From Hexactinellida sp. DTS-2022 (lineage: Eukaryota; Porifera; Hexactinellida): a DNA stretch of 64,000 nt. A model generated the notes under the pieces. That model had not been told where the DNA came from. It did no database searches and saw nothing but the letters and a program-made list of their open reading frames with translations. Positions within the stretch are counted from its first letter, which is position 1; the number at the start of each line of letters is the position of its first letter. The position numbers and the translations under genes are program-made. This document shows, in pieces, positions 22,640-34,802 of the stretch. The stretch is from contig JAPNXP010000002.1 in NCBI GenBank assembly GCA_028753945.1, positions 2,852,001-2,916,000 on the forward strand, given 5' to 3'.

Positions 22640-24985
22640 TAGTCTCATTATACAAGTTTGTCTATTAAGAAATTACAAATAGAAGTTACACGAAATGGCC
22701 TGGTAAGAATAATAACAGTTGGCAAAAGTGTCACCAACTGGAATGACCACTGTGGTTTACATAAATGCCAGCAAATGAATAAAAAGGTAACAGTAGAACT
22801 CAGGGGGAACTGTGGAATATATCTCACTTCAAGAGAAATTGGAAAAGTTACAAAAATGGCCAGGTATTGGTGATAACAGTGCACAAGTGCTATAAATTGT
22901 CACTCACTGGAATGACGTCTGTAGTTTACATAAAATCCAGCAAAAGAATCAAAAGGAAACATAGAACTCAGGGAAACTTTGGAATATATCTCACTTGAAG
23001 AGCAATTAGAGAAGTTAGACGAAATGGCCTGGTAAGAATAATAACAGTTGGCACAAGTGTTATAAAGTGACACTCACTGGAACGACGTCTGTAGTTTATA
23101 TAAAAGATATCAAATGAATCAAGTTCAAATATGAATTTAGAGAGAACTGTGGAATATATCTCTGTTGTAGCCCAACTAGAGAAGTTACAGAAATTTCCAG
23201 GTAATAATAACAGTGTGCACAAGTGCTATAAAGTGTCCCTCACTGGAACAAAGTCTGTAGTTAAGAAAATGTTTTGCTAATGAAGCAAAATGTAACATAT
23301 GAATTTAAGGAGACCTGTGGAATATATCTCACTGGAAGAGGAATTAGATAAGTTACAAGAATAGCCAGGTATCAATAATAACAGTTAGCACAAGAGCTCT
23401 AGACTGTCCCTCATTGGAACGAAGTCTGTAGTTTAGATAAACGTTTGCTAATTAATCAAAAAGTAAAGATGAATTAGGGAAAATTGTGGAATATATCTCC
23501 CTTGTGCACCAACTAGAGAGGTTACAGAGATTGCCAGGTAATAATAATAACAGTGAGCACAAGTGCTATAAATTGTCCCTCACTGGAAAGACATCTGTAG
23601 TTTACATAAAAGCCAGCAAATGAATCAAAAAGTAACAGTTGAACTCAGGGAGAACTGTGGAATATATCTCACTGGAAGAGCAATTAGAGCTTTTAGAGAA
23701 ATGGGCAGGTAACAATAATATAAGTTAGCACAAGTGCTATAAAGTATCACTCACTGGAAAAACTTCTGTAGCTTATATAAAAGCTAGCAAACCACTTACA
23801 AAATATCGTTGAACTCTGGGAGAACTTCCGTGAGATCCCAGTTGTAGACCAACTAGAGAGGTTCACAAGAAATGATAAGGTAACATAATTAACAGTTAGA
23901 AATATTTATATATTGTGTCACTCACTGGAATGACGTCTTTAGTTTAGATAAAGGTTTGCAAATGAATCGAAAATTAACAGATGAATTTAGGGATGAATGT
24001 GGAATATATCTCCCTTGTAGACTAACTAGAGAAGTTACAGAGATTGCCAGGTAATAAAAATAACAGTGAGCACAAGTGATATAAATTGTCACTCACGGGA
24101 ACGATGTCTGTAGTTTTAACAAAAGCTAGCAAATGAATCAAAACGTAACACATGTATTGGGTAGAACTGTGGAATATATATTCCTTGTAGACCTACTAGA
24201 GAAGTTACACGAAATGGCCTGATAAGAATAATATCTGATGGAACAAGTGTTATAAAGTATCACTCAATGGAAAAACTTCTGTGGTTTAGATAAAAGCCAG
24301 CAAATAAATCAAAAAGTAACAGTTAAACTCAGGGCGAACTGTGTAATATATCTCACTTGAAGAGCAATTAAAGAGGTTAGAGAAATGGGCAGGTAAAATA
24401 GTAAATGTTAGCACAAGTGCTATAAAGTGTCAATCGCTGGAACGACGTCTGTAGTTCAGACAGATGCTTAAAAATGAATCAAAATTGACAGATGAATTTA
24501 GGTGGAACTGTGGAATATATCTCCGGTGTATACCAACTAGTGAACTTACAGAAATGGCCTGGTAACAATAATAACATTTGGCACAAGTGTTATAAAGTGT
24601 CACACAATGGAACGACGTCTGTAGTTCAGACAAATGCTTGCAATTGAATCAAAAGTAACAGATGAATTTTGGGAGAACTGTGGAATATATCTCCCTTGTA
24701 GACCAACTAGATAAGTTTAATGGATTGCCAGGTAACAATAATAACAGTTAGCACAAGAGCTATAAAGTGTCCCTCACTGTAACGAAGTCTGTATTTTAGA
24801 TGAAGTTTTGCTAATGAATCAAAAGTAACATATGAATTTAGGGAGAACTGTGGAATATATCTCCCTCGTAGACCAACTAGAGAAATTACAAAAATTGCCA
24901 GGTTACAATAATATCAGTTGCACAAGTGCTATAAATTGTCACTAACTGGAATGACGACTGTAGTTTACATAAAAGCTAAATCATC
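22640..24985. repeat. Satellite-like array, about 13 units of about 170 bp
   Basis: The word TGGAATATATCTC or a close variant recurs at 22813, 22980, 23150, 23318, 23487, 23658, 24000, 24170, 24342, 24511, 24681 and 24851, with a diverged unit near 23828. Spacings are 167-172 bp. Each unit also holds GGCACAAGTG-CTATAAA, CACTGGAACGACGTCTGTAG, AATGAATCAAAA and CAGGTAA-AATAATAACAG words in fixed order. Units differ by many substitutions, so the array is old and not recently homogenised. Short frames in it are chance. Confidence 0.95.
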
Positions 24986-25859
24986 AAAGATGGCCACATT
25001 TTATGCCCATATATGGTCATTTGGAAAGATTGTGCGAATTAGGGTCATAAAATGTATTATGGAGGGATAGGAAACCGGATATTGGAGCATTTTGCAGTAA
25101 AGAAATTATTTATTGGTCAACGGGTTTCTGAGATTCAAAATAGAGATGTGAATGGGCCACCCTATGAGTTGGGAGGTGGGAAAGTTTTAAATGCTAAAGT
25201 GTTCATAGTTTCTATCCAAATTATTAGAAACCTAGTGTAAACTAACGAATATATATTTATTTTGGCAATGAACCTTGATCTAAACTTAACAATGCAAACT
25301 TTCAGAGTTACAGCCCTTTGAAGTCAGACTATGCACCTTGACAGTCCAAATCTCAATTCAAATGACTATAAATCCGAATTTTTTTTTTGGAATGTTGAAA
25401 ATTTTGGTTTACAACCGAAGTAGATATGCAAATATACTTTTGCATGAATATCAACGAAATTGACAACAAATTATGTCAGTGCTAGCCTACAAACCTTTTT
25501 TTCCATTTGATAAAGTCATCCTCCATGATGTTCTTCACATTCCTGGATCATATCATGGTCGCTACAGCAAAATTATTTGTCAGAATCACCTGAAATTTTC
25601 AATGTGGCTATTCTTTACAGTGCACTATCCAAAAACAATCGAATCTCAATTAATCATTCCAGCATTGTGTGGCCGTAATGTTTAATTCTGTGAATTTGGC
25701 CATATAACAGACAATTCCCAATTTCACATAGCCCTAGTGAGTTCAATTGTCCTCAGAATTATGCCAAATTTTCATATATTATCCTCCCGAGTATAATAAC
25801 TAATAAAACGAAATAAACTCAAATAATTTTTTCCAAGTCAAAATAAACCAAAGAAGGCC
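24986..25859. repeat. Dispersed repeat Z; parts repeat at 33000-33560, 43100-43490, 52140-52560
   Basis: From TCATCAAAGATGGCCACATT a segment with a CCATATATGG palindrome (25007-25016), GTCATAAAATGTATTATGGA and AAACCGGATATTG-AGCATTTT matches 52375-52500 and, inverted, 33400-33530. From about 25300 the sequence with TGACAACAAATTATG and CACCTGAAATTTTCA matches 43110-43490. No protein is coded. Confidence 0.65.
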
Positions 25860-25863
25860 TTAA

Positions 25864-26560
25864 GGATCTGGTGTACTCTACAAATTTCGAATATTTGGAT
25901 GAAATCCAAATCATTGTCTATTTCTCTTTTATTGCATTTTGGGATTGTATTGATACCAATGAGTACTTTCAAGAGATTTCTAAGAAAGAATCCTATTATT
26001 TTTCCAGTTTGACACACTTTGGGCACCTCAATTTAGGAATAATTGCTGTAAATTATTTTTCAAAAGCCGCTATCTCAAAACTGACATTTTCAGAATTGCG
26101 GAAGAAGTCATTTTGTCAATTTTGGTCTTAGAATCAAAAACTCAACTGTTTCGGAGAGATCTCGTAAAGATACAACTTATCAGTGCTGCGATCTACCCTA
26201 TTAAGAATAGTTCATCTGTTTTTTGGATTTTCGATAAGGAAAATCTTCATTTGAAAATCGACATCACATAAAAGTATTTGAAATCCAGAATAATGTAGAT
26301 ATTCACAATTCCTGTACTCAAAAGTTATATTACATCCAGCTGAACACATTTTATCAATAATATTCTTGGTCTTGTTTATCTTTGCTGATTGATCTATTCC
26401 GCAAAAATGGTAAAATTAAAAAAAGGATTTTTCCTCTCTTAGTGTATTTGGCTATATTATTGTATTTTTGGCATCCTGAGGATGAAGTAAATACGCTGTA
26501 AAAATTTAATTCATTCGGGTAAATACTTAGGTAGAAGTGCTCTAGAGTATACCTGAACCT
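25864..26560. mobile_element. TTAA element family T3, copy 1, 697 bp
   Basis: Flanked by TTAA at 25860-25863 and 26561-26564. Left end GGATCTGGTGTACTCTAC, right end GAGTATACCTGAACC; a second copy of almost the same length (698 bp) lies in reverse orientation at 45661-46358. No transposase; open frames of 86-127 codons are not protein-like. Confidence 0.85.
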
Positions 26561-26564
26561 TAAA

Positions 26565-27084
26565 TGGAACTTCATTTTGAACTTGGGGGTCGGTCCTTTT
26601 GATACCGCTGCAAATATTAGGGTTCTACTATCTATTAATCCATAGTTATGAACTATGTAAGTTTCATTACAGTCAAATACTACTAGCCAATGATTGAATT
26701 TGAACTTTTTTTTATTTTTTACCCCGAAACATGTCAATTATATATTATACCGGAGTCGATTCTCAAGGTTTTCAATCGCATGAGTATTTCAAAATTCCTG
26801 AGTCTTCCCTAACCTATTGTCAATTTAGTGAAATTGGTCCCAAGAATTGGCAAAATTTCAATTAAAGTGTCCCATTTGAATATTTTTGTATTATAAAGCC
26901 AAACCAGCCGCGATTGAAAACCTGGATCTACGTTTCCTGATCATTTACAAAAAATTCGACCTTCCAAGATACAAATTCAGATTTTGTATTCATTCGCCCA
27001 GATTCAATTTTAAAATAAAAACAAAAAACAAATTTTTTTTGAAAATGTCCCATATAAGGAAGTCGACGTGATATCTTTGTAAAA
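26565..27084. other. Unassigned repeat-like DNA between TTAA elements
   Basis: AT-rich stretch with no supported gene. It lies between the T3 copy and the X3 copy and may itself be part of an older element. Confidence 0.35.
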
Positions 27085-27088
27085 TTAA

Positions 27089-28334
27089 GTGTAGACTGCC
27101 GGGCTGATATTCCGAAAATAGAATACACTGCAGTTCTTTGTATTTTACATTTAGAACATTGAAATTTGTGATCCATCATGAGCACATTAGTATATGATTA
27201 TGCTACAATTTTTGAAAAAAATTCATTGAGGATTTTTGCAGAAAGGGATGACGCTTACTTTTTCTTCAGTTCTATATTACCCCTTACCATAAAAGTAATC
27301 CTTTGTTTCTAAACATTAACAAATACGAGTATACTATAATTTCTCAGATTTTCAAATTTTGAACAATTCTGCCACTGTAAACGTAAGTTACATAATTATA
27401 TTAAAATCAACAAATATGGCTTTGATGAAGCATGGATTACGAAAAATACAGATACACTAGCCGGCCAAAAGTATTTGAACAGCAATAATTTGTATTTATA
27501 CATTCAAGCTTCTATCAGCAGAATAGCATTGGTAGAAGCGTCAACACTGCTATTTACATAAAACGATATGTGAAGTATTATAAAATAGCAAAATTTTTGA
27601 ATTTACATTTATATCGAGGTGTTAAACTCATTAACTATATAATTAGCTAATTAAATATATAATTTCTGAACATCAAGATGGAATGAGAATATAGAAGTTC
27701 TGATTGCAGATTTGAATTCCACATGGTCGAATTACTCTAGGAGCATAATTTCAAATGATTACGTTTATTTTCTATTGGAATACACCTACATTCCCATTTG
27801 TGCCACTTGTGCCACAAGTGGCACGTGGCAAATACACTTGTGCCACTTCATGAATATTCACTAAAATCACTTGAATTCAAAATATCACTTAATTTATAAC
27901 TATAGGAAGATATTTATAGTCATTTCAGAGTAGTTTAAACAGCCTCTAATAAGTTACAAGACGATTATTGCAGTTTGCATTACAACTCCAATTGTTCAAA
28001 TACTTTTGGCTGGTTAGTGTATATGAGTTTTATATATTACAACACCACATTAGCCTAACCAAATATCCTCAAAAGATATTATTAAGTCTAGCATATTCTT
28101 ACGGATATTTCCATGGTGAAATTTAGAATTTCATAGATGCCCAAACAAGTGGAAGGCAAGTGGACCAGTTCACTTTTATGCTACGTCATCATAAATTCTG
28201 ACAATTTTGATTTTTTGAATGTAATCGATCTGGAATGCAAAACCATGTCTAAATCCCAATTTTCACGAAATTTAAATAATTTTATTGATCTGTTTTCCAA
28301 CTGTTATATCGTGTATCCTTTAGGCAGTGTACGG
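27089..28334. mobile_element. TTAA element family X, copy 3, with nested Tc1-like MITE
   Basis: Starts GTGTAGACTGCCGGGCTGAT after TTAA at 27085-27088 and ends near TTAGGCAGTGTACGGC. Without the 565-bp MITE (plus TA) at 27455-28019 it is about 679 bp, in line with 684 bp for X copy 1 (50493-51176). It contains GCAAGTGGAAGGCAAGTGGA and CTACGTCATCATAA words that mark all X copies. Non-coding. Confidence 0.75.
27455..28019. mobile_element. Tc1/mariner-like MITE, copy 2, TA-flanked
   Basis: Ends CACTAGCCGGCCAAAAGTAT and the inverse, TA at 27453-27454 and 28020-28021; 565 bp, one base longer than copy 1 at 8143-8706. The inner palindrome GTGCCACAAGTGGCAC is kept. It sits inside X copy 3, so it arrived later than that element. 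Confidence 0.9.
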
Positions 28335-28410
28335 CTAAAATACTTAGTAGTATCCAAATATGCAATCAAAACATTAGGTCGTCTGGTTTCGAAATATCAA
28401 AGGGGTAACA

Positions 28411-29520
28411 CCTTAACTTTATCCATATGAAATGTATCATTTTCGTACAGGAAATCATATTTGGGAGTCCAACGGTCATATTGGTTTATCGAAATTTTTG
28501 TGGAAAGTAAGTTATGCGATTTTCACACCTTTCCATATATGGTAATATTGTTAAGGTTAAATTACGGCAGATTCACCCAAAAAACACATGAATTTAGTTT
28601 TGAAGGTGGGAGTTTGAATTTCACATATATGAAGGAAGAGATTATAGCTATATCGAAACTGAAAACGAAATATAATTATCTTCTATAAATTCGAAATTAT
28701 TGGGCTTGCAGTATTATGCTAATACAAAAGTCCCATAGGGGGATTTTTTCGACTCCACCTGATAAGTGTGTAGTTTGCAAGATCATTATTTGCTAAAGAC
28801 CTGTACTGTGTGATCTATCAGAAAGATCATCGTAATGGGCGGTTGGTGAGTGGTTTAGAATTTTGATAAGATCTAAATAAAAAATATTGCGACCTTTTGA
28901 AACCAAAAAATGAATAAAAAGGTCATCTTTTCATGCGAAATTTGATAAAATGCTTGATAAAAAAAATTCCAAGTCATAATTCAAAAATGTAAACCGTCTA
29001 CCTACTCCGTACGCTTATAATCTTTAAATATTGATTCTGATGACAAACATTGATAATTGCATTGCCAAATTACCGCATAATATCGACCACCACTTTTGGA
29101 AATCGCCCTATGGGAGATTTGTATTAGCCAAATTTTGAAACCGACAAAAAATAAAAAGTATAATAGATAGGGACATTTTCTTTTTGGTTTATTGATTTGT
29201 ATCGTATAGGTATATATTTCTCACAATTACAGATTAATACAAGAACTTTCATTCACGTGGGGTAATTTAACCTTAAAATCTCGAGATTAGTTAACTTTAT
29301 CCATATGAAAACTATTATTGGAGAATGTAAATGGGAATTCATATTTAGGGACTCAGTAAATCACATTGATTTACCTAAGGCGTTCTGCTTAGCCTATATA
29401 ATTATTTTGGCACTCTCCACAGGAGGATTGCCCCGACCCTGTTTTGTAGTTTAGCTAATTCTTACCTATCAGATATCTGTAATTATGTTGTTTATTAAAT
29501 TATCTTGATAAGTTTCTTTC
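28411..29520. repeat. Repeat Y, copy 1, split by F1 copy A
   Basis: Y begins CATATGAAATGTATCATTTT and includes CCATATATGGTAATATTG, then (after the F1 element) AATCTCGAGATTAG and CACAGGAGGATTGCC. Other Y copies are at 51390-51510, 52905-53275 and, inverted, 53530-53750 and 54428-54700. The short 5' part begins after a TTAA at 28411. Non-coding. Confidence 0.75.
28555..29272. mobile_element. TTAA element family F1, copy A, 718 bp, complete
   Basis: Starts GGTTAAATTACGGCAG and ends GGGGTAATTTAACC, flanked by TTAA at 28551-28554 and 29273-29276. The target is the Y sequence TAATATTGTTAAAATCTCGAG, which is present uninterrupted at 51481-51500 and 54574-54592 (inverted). F1 has no long frame. TTAA targeting is known for piggyBac- and Kolobok-type transposases; which one moved it cannot be told. 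Confidence 0.93.
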
Positions 29521-30173
29521 AATTCTATATTTTAATCAATGTTGTCCAATAAAATTTATTAAGTGGTGATGAGAGATTGATTAGGACTACATATTCTGAT
29601 AAAGTTCAAAAAGATTTAAGGCCTCGGATCCACTGGAAACTGGCGGGGGCCATACACTTGTTATTTTGTTGTATTATACTCTTCCCAATTATCTATTATT
29701 CAAGACAAAAATTGACTCTCTAGCTCATATACTTTCCGAGATACAGTGAGTTATGTGAATATGCAACTAAATGACATATCAATTACCAAAACATTAATTG
29801 AAATCTTCCTACCCATAGGAAAATATTAGAGAATTGGGCAGTTATCAATGCAGTGATATATACTATAAAAGTTAGTACTATATAGTAGCATCAGGGGAAT
29901 AGCTTTTAGCGATTCATTGTTTACTTTCAATACTACTGGAGTGACTTGTTGAAATTTTCTGGAATGTAACACTTTCCAGAAAAAAACATTAATTTCCCAA
30001 TAACTCTGCTCATGGCCTACTTAATATACGGCTAGATATGTCACCGAGAAGGCCAGTTTCTAATTTTCATTTTATGATAAACTATGCCTCCTATTGTTGT
30101 CATTGGGTTGTATATGGTGTAATCAACCATTGCGAGTCCAATGAAACCAATTTTGAGAGTCTCAGATTTGTGG
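29521..30173. other. Tail of repeat Y and unassigned DNA
   Basis: The first about 80 bases (AATCAATGTTGTCCAATAAA region) match, inverted, 53440-53520, so belong to the Y family. The rest has no supported gene. Confidence 0.4.
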
Positions 30174-30177
30174 TTAA

Positions 30178-30606
30178 GCTGTTTAGGCTCCATTTAATGA
30201 TGACACCACAAAATACAAAAATATAAATTCGAGTCTAATGAACTGTGAGAAAATGAAAATAATTTGCTAATACACGTATACTTAGAATACATTTTCCGAA
30301 TATAAAATGAAAATGAAGATGTAAAAACCAGGAATTATATACGTTTTGTGTACGAAAATAGTAAGTTGTAATTCTGATAATACTTGTATTTTAGCATGTT
30401 GTTGCTATATAATTTTTAATGTTTTTTTAAATGTTGCCATATTGTCATTTAGTAACCTTTGGGATATTAAATACGTATATCCATATTTTAGTATTCCTAT
30501 TATAAAATAATTAGAAAGTAGGAAGAAATTGAAATTTGTAATATTTGAAAAATCTCTCATTTTAACATAAATTGTTATCGTCATCATTAAATTGCGCCTA
30601 AACAGC
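30178..30606. mobile_element. TTAA element family T8, 429 bp
   Basis: Inverted ends GCTGTTTAGGCTCCATTTAA and TTAAATTGCGCCTAAACAGC, with TTAA at 30174-30177 and 30607-30610. The right TTAA is shared with the start of an X-family fragment (30611 onward). No coding. Confidence 0.8.
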
Positions 30607-30610
30607 TTAA

Positions 30611-30880
30611 CTGAATAATGCCGAAAGCTTTCCAAGAATTTCTAATTCACTACAATTCTTTTAAATAAAAAGAATGAACTTGTATATTCAAAATTCATCA
30701 AGACAGTCATATTTTGCCAACATTAAAAAAAATTTGAAAAAATTTGTGACAAACAATTTTTCTTTGAAACGAAGTATGCTAAGAATAAAGGAAGCTAGCC
30801 TTACTTTGAAAACTACATCATGTTGAGCCATAATATTTCATTTTGGAAAACATATTTCAAACGATTCGGATGCGTACTAC
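30611..30880. mobile_element. TTAA element family X, fragment (copy 5)
   Basis: Starts CTGAATAATGCCGAAAGC after the shared TTAA and matches, inverted, 54110-54423 (X copy 4), including an AACAATTTTTCTTTGAAACG block. It is cut by F1 copy B at 30881 and is not clearly resumed after it. Confidence 0.65.
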
Positions 30881-30884
30881 TTAA

Positions 30885-31604
30885 GGTTAAATTACCCCAC
30901 GTGAATGAAAGTTCTTGTATTAATCTGTAATTGTGAGAAATATACACCTATACGATACAAATCAATAAACCAAAAAGAAAATGTGCCTATCTATTATACT
31001 TTTTATTTTTTGTCGGTTTGAAAATTTGGCTAATATAAATCTCCCATAGGGCGATTTCCAAAAGTGGTGGTAGTTATTATGCGGTAATTTAGCAATGCGG
31101 CCATCAATGTTTGTTATCAGAATTAATATTCAAAGATTATAAGCGTAAGGAGTTGGTAGACAGTTTACATTTTTGAATTATGACTTGGAATTTTTTTAAT
31201 CAAGCATTTAATCAAATTTCGCATAAAAAGATGACCTTTTTATTCATTTTTTGGTTTCAAAAGGTCGCAATATTTTTTATTTAGATCTTATCAAAATTCT
31301 AAACCGCCCACCAACCGCCAATAACGATGATCTATCTGATAGATCACACAGTACAGGTCTTTAGCAACTAATGATCTTGCAAACCACACACTTATCAGGT
31401 GGAGTCTGAAAAAATCCCCCTATGGTACTTTTGTATTAGCATAATAATGCAAGCCAAATAATTTCGAATTTATAGAAGATAATTAGATTTTGTTTTCAGT
31501 TTCGATATAGCTACAATGTCTTCCATCATATATGTGAAATTCAAACTCCCACCTTCAAAACTAAATTCATGTGTTTTTTTGGGTGAATCTGCCGTAATTT
31601 AACC
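30885..31604. mobile_element. TTAA element family F1, copy B, 720 bp, reversed
   Basis: Complete F1 in reverse orientation to copy A: starts GGTTAAATTACCCCACGTGA, ends TGCCGTAATTTAACC, TTAA at 30881-30884 and 31605-31608. It ends 28 bp before the ATG of GPY/F-OTU copy 2. Confidence 0.92.
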
Positions 31605-32679
31605 TTAATAAAATCTCTGACCGTTAAAAAAGATGCCGAAAACTCAAGGACAGGATAAATATCTCGGTCCCTTCACAACATCTAGGATTAATGATAGCCA
31701 CGCAGTGATTTCTAAAGAGGAGTTAGGATCCAAAAAAGACAAGAAAGTACCTCTTCACATTGCACGCCCTTACCATCAGCGCTGTAGTAAATCCAGCAAG
31801 CCGATATCCAGGAAGAGAAAGGGTGATGATACTTCGGAATGTGAGAGCAAACGAAACAAAGCTTCAATCGTATGTCTTATTTTGATTAGATAATATACTG
31901 ACTTGCAAGCTTTGAACTTTTATTATCCAATTTAGACTCCCCAAGTAGAGTTTGGATTTTCTAATGAAACTATTAATCGAGACTTATCTCAATTCAAGGT
32001 AAACACGAACTTGTGCCATTTTTCAATTGTTGACATGATTAGAATATCAAAGTTTAATTAACTATCACAATGATGATGAATACTGCACAAATTTAATATT
32101 TTCTTTCTTGTATGCAATTGTAATAATTATTAATTATTACTCACTAGATTATCCTTCAAGAAAACGTGAGGAAGGGTACTTTCATTACTCCTTTGCATGA
32201 AGATCTACACTCAAAATTAAATAGATTTCACCTTTTTGTTCCTAATATCTTCATTTTTCAATTTATGAAAGATTCGAACGAAAATCAAATGGTAAATAAG
32301 TCGTATAACTTACTATGTACAAACTTGGACTTTACTTAAGTTTTATTTACAGAAGCAAGAGATTAGGGAGACTGTACTTTCCTGGACTACAGAAATATAT
32401 CCGAATTATGGGGATACTTTAGCCGCTAAATATGCCGAAAAAGTGTTGTATGGAATTGTAAGTTTTTTAAGCATAGTCTTATTATAATACTTTGAATTTT
32501 AGTGAAATAATTTATGTTGTTAGGCTATCCAGTATCTCAACACTATGCTCTGGTAAACATTCCCCGACGATCTAGACTTGACATCTCCAGAGATTCCAAT
32601 TGAAAGTCCCAAAATCAGTATTCTATCGGAAGATAGGATTAAGGCCGATATTTACTCAAGATTTCAAAATAACTATTTT

Positions 32680-34250
32680 TGAGCTTATTTCATTATTATA
32701 TGTAGTATTATCGGGAAGATCAGCTTGAATTTTTTTTTTAAATTCTGAGAAGTTTTTAACACGTTATGGCAATGTGAAAGGGAAAAATCTCTGTTATCTT
32801 GCCAAATTCAGTGTTAGCAATTTCCAGCCCTACAATGCTCTTCAGAGAAATTGAGATTTGATTGTTTTTGGATAACACCCTATAAAGTATAGCTACATTT
32901 CAAATTTCAGGTGAATCTGATATCTCGTTTTGCTGTAGTGACCATTATATGTGCCTGGAATGTGCAGGTCATCATGAAAGGTGTTTTTTCAAATGTTTGG
33001 AGTTTTGTAGGCTCGCACAGTCTCAATTTTCAATCATTCACGTTGTTATTCATACATTAGCATAATTGCATATGTAATTTGGGTGTATACCAAAATTTAT
33101 ACCATTCAAATTCAAATTTTCAGAGTTATAGCCAATTGAACTTAGATTTCGACTGCCAAGTTGACAAATCTAACTTCAAATGGCTATAACTTTGAAAATT
33201 TGCATTTTGAAGCTTAGAGTTAGGATCATTCCCTAAATAGAAGTGTATTTAATAGTTCACACTTGATTTCATTAAATTTTGACCAAATCTGTGACCCTTG
33301 CAACAAATAATCTTTTCAAAATGTTCATCTCATTGGGTGGTCCGTGTGATTTTATATTATGGTTTCTCACAAACCCGTGGACATACAATTACAATTTTGT
33401 GTGCAAAATGCTTGCACTACCCGACTTCCTATCCGTCCATAATACATATTGTGAGCCTAACTAACTCCGGGTTCAAAATGACCATATATGGGCATAGAAA
33501 TGTGCCAATTTTTGATGATTTAGCAAATCTACAACTCCTGATAAATAAACTCTAGATTTTAGCATTAAATTTCTAATATCACCCATATAGTATTGCAAAC
33601 ACACTGGAAGAACAAATTGAACCATTATCCTAATGATTGCAACAAATTAAATTCATTCTGATCATGTTCAAATAGTGCGAAAAGTAAATTTAAAAAAAGA
33701 TTCCGGGAGCGCGCCCGGTCACAATTTTGGTCCAAATTGGTTGAAACCAAGTCTAAACTGAAGAATCCATATGTTCTGAGGTAAGGAACCTTGATTTATT
33801 CTCTACAATTCAAACTTTCAAAATCCCAGCCTTTTGAAGTCAGACTTTAACTGCCAAGCCAATAAATTCTTCAAAATTCGTCAAAATTATGAAAAATGGC
33901 AGTCAAAGTCGAATTTCAAAGGTCAATAACTTTGAAAGTTTAGATTGTAAAGAATATATCAAGGTTCCTTACCTCAGACCATATGTATTCTTTAGTTTAA
34001 ATTTGGTTTCAACAAATTTGGATCAAAACTGTGTCCGGGCGCGCTCCCGGAATTTTTATTTCATTTGAAAAGTGACCTTTGGGTGATGATGTACACATTT
34101 CTATGCTTTAAAATAGTCTATACTGAAAAAGTAGAGGTCAGATTCACCTGAAATTTTCAGTGCAGCTAGACGATACTGGATACTATCCAAAAACACTCTA
34201 ATGTCGATTTCCATCTTGAGTAAAGACGGGCCTTAAAGGAAAATGCCAAT
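32680..34250. repeat. Repeat insertion splitting GPY/F-OTU copy 2
   Basis: Outer parts are inverted relatives: GGATAACACCCTATAAAGTA-like and CACCTGAAATTTTCAGTGCA blocks appear in opposite orientation near 32870-32915 and 34150-34200. It includes Z-family sequence (33000-33560, with CCATATATGG at 33482-33491) and the foldback unit 33701-34052. Exact edges are uncertain. Confidence 0.6.
33701..34052. mobile_element. Foldback element, CCGGGAGCGCGCCCGG-type ends, 352 bp
   Basis: Left TTCCGGGAGCGCGCCCGG and right CCGGGCGCGCTCCCGGAA are inverted, and the pairing goes on through GTAAGGAACCTTGAT (left) and ATCAAGGTTCCTTAC (right) for about 160-180 bp with mismatches, leaving a short loop near 33885. 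The GC-rich tips are themselves partly palindromic. No coding. It is a strong hairpin; no target duplication is certain. Confidence 0.8.
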
Positions 34251-34802
34251 TCTATGGATTTCAATTCGAATCTCTAATACAGCAACCCGAAAACCACAAA
34301 GGAAAATCTCTCAGTGGCTATCAACCATCGGAGACAGAAAGAATTCCAGGCGATGGCAACTGTTTATATAGATGCTTCTCAAATATCATGACTGGATCTC
34401 AAGATTACCACCTTGAACTTCGCGCCCTCATTTCTAACTATCTCGCAAGTGAGGGTACAACAGGGAAGATGGCATGGTACTTCAAACAAAAGCAGACAAC
34501 TCCATGTAATTACCTACTTGACGAAACCCCTACTTACCTAGATGGAGCTTGGGGAAGTGACGTGGAAATTATGGCTTTTTCAGCGATCCTAAACGCAGAT
34601 ATCCACGTCGGAAATAATGATAGCCACCGACAAGGCTCTCTTATTCGTGAAGTAAGATAGAATTTGATTAGAGCGAGTAAGAACCCCGAAGTTGCTATTT
34701 ACATCCAAAACTTCAACTTACATTATGAACCTGTCATTTCTGTGATGAATACCCCCACTCCTTCTTATGGAGCTACATCAGACGATGTCGTGACAATCTA
34801 AT

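Noticed and set aside
22658-23222. Short frames of 71-84 codons
   Set aside because: They lie in the 170-bp satellite units and change from unit to unit.
23000-24985. Possible CRISPR-like or tandem gene array
   Set aside because: Units are 170 bp and similar throughout, with no short constant repeat alternating with unique spacers; this is a satellite in animal DNA.
26354-26737. 127-codon minus-strand frame
   Set aside because: Overlaps the right part of a T3 element; low-complexity composition and no family motif.
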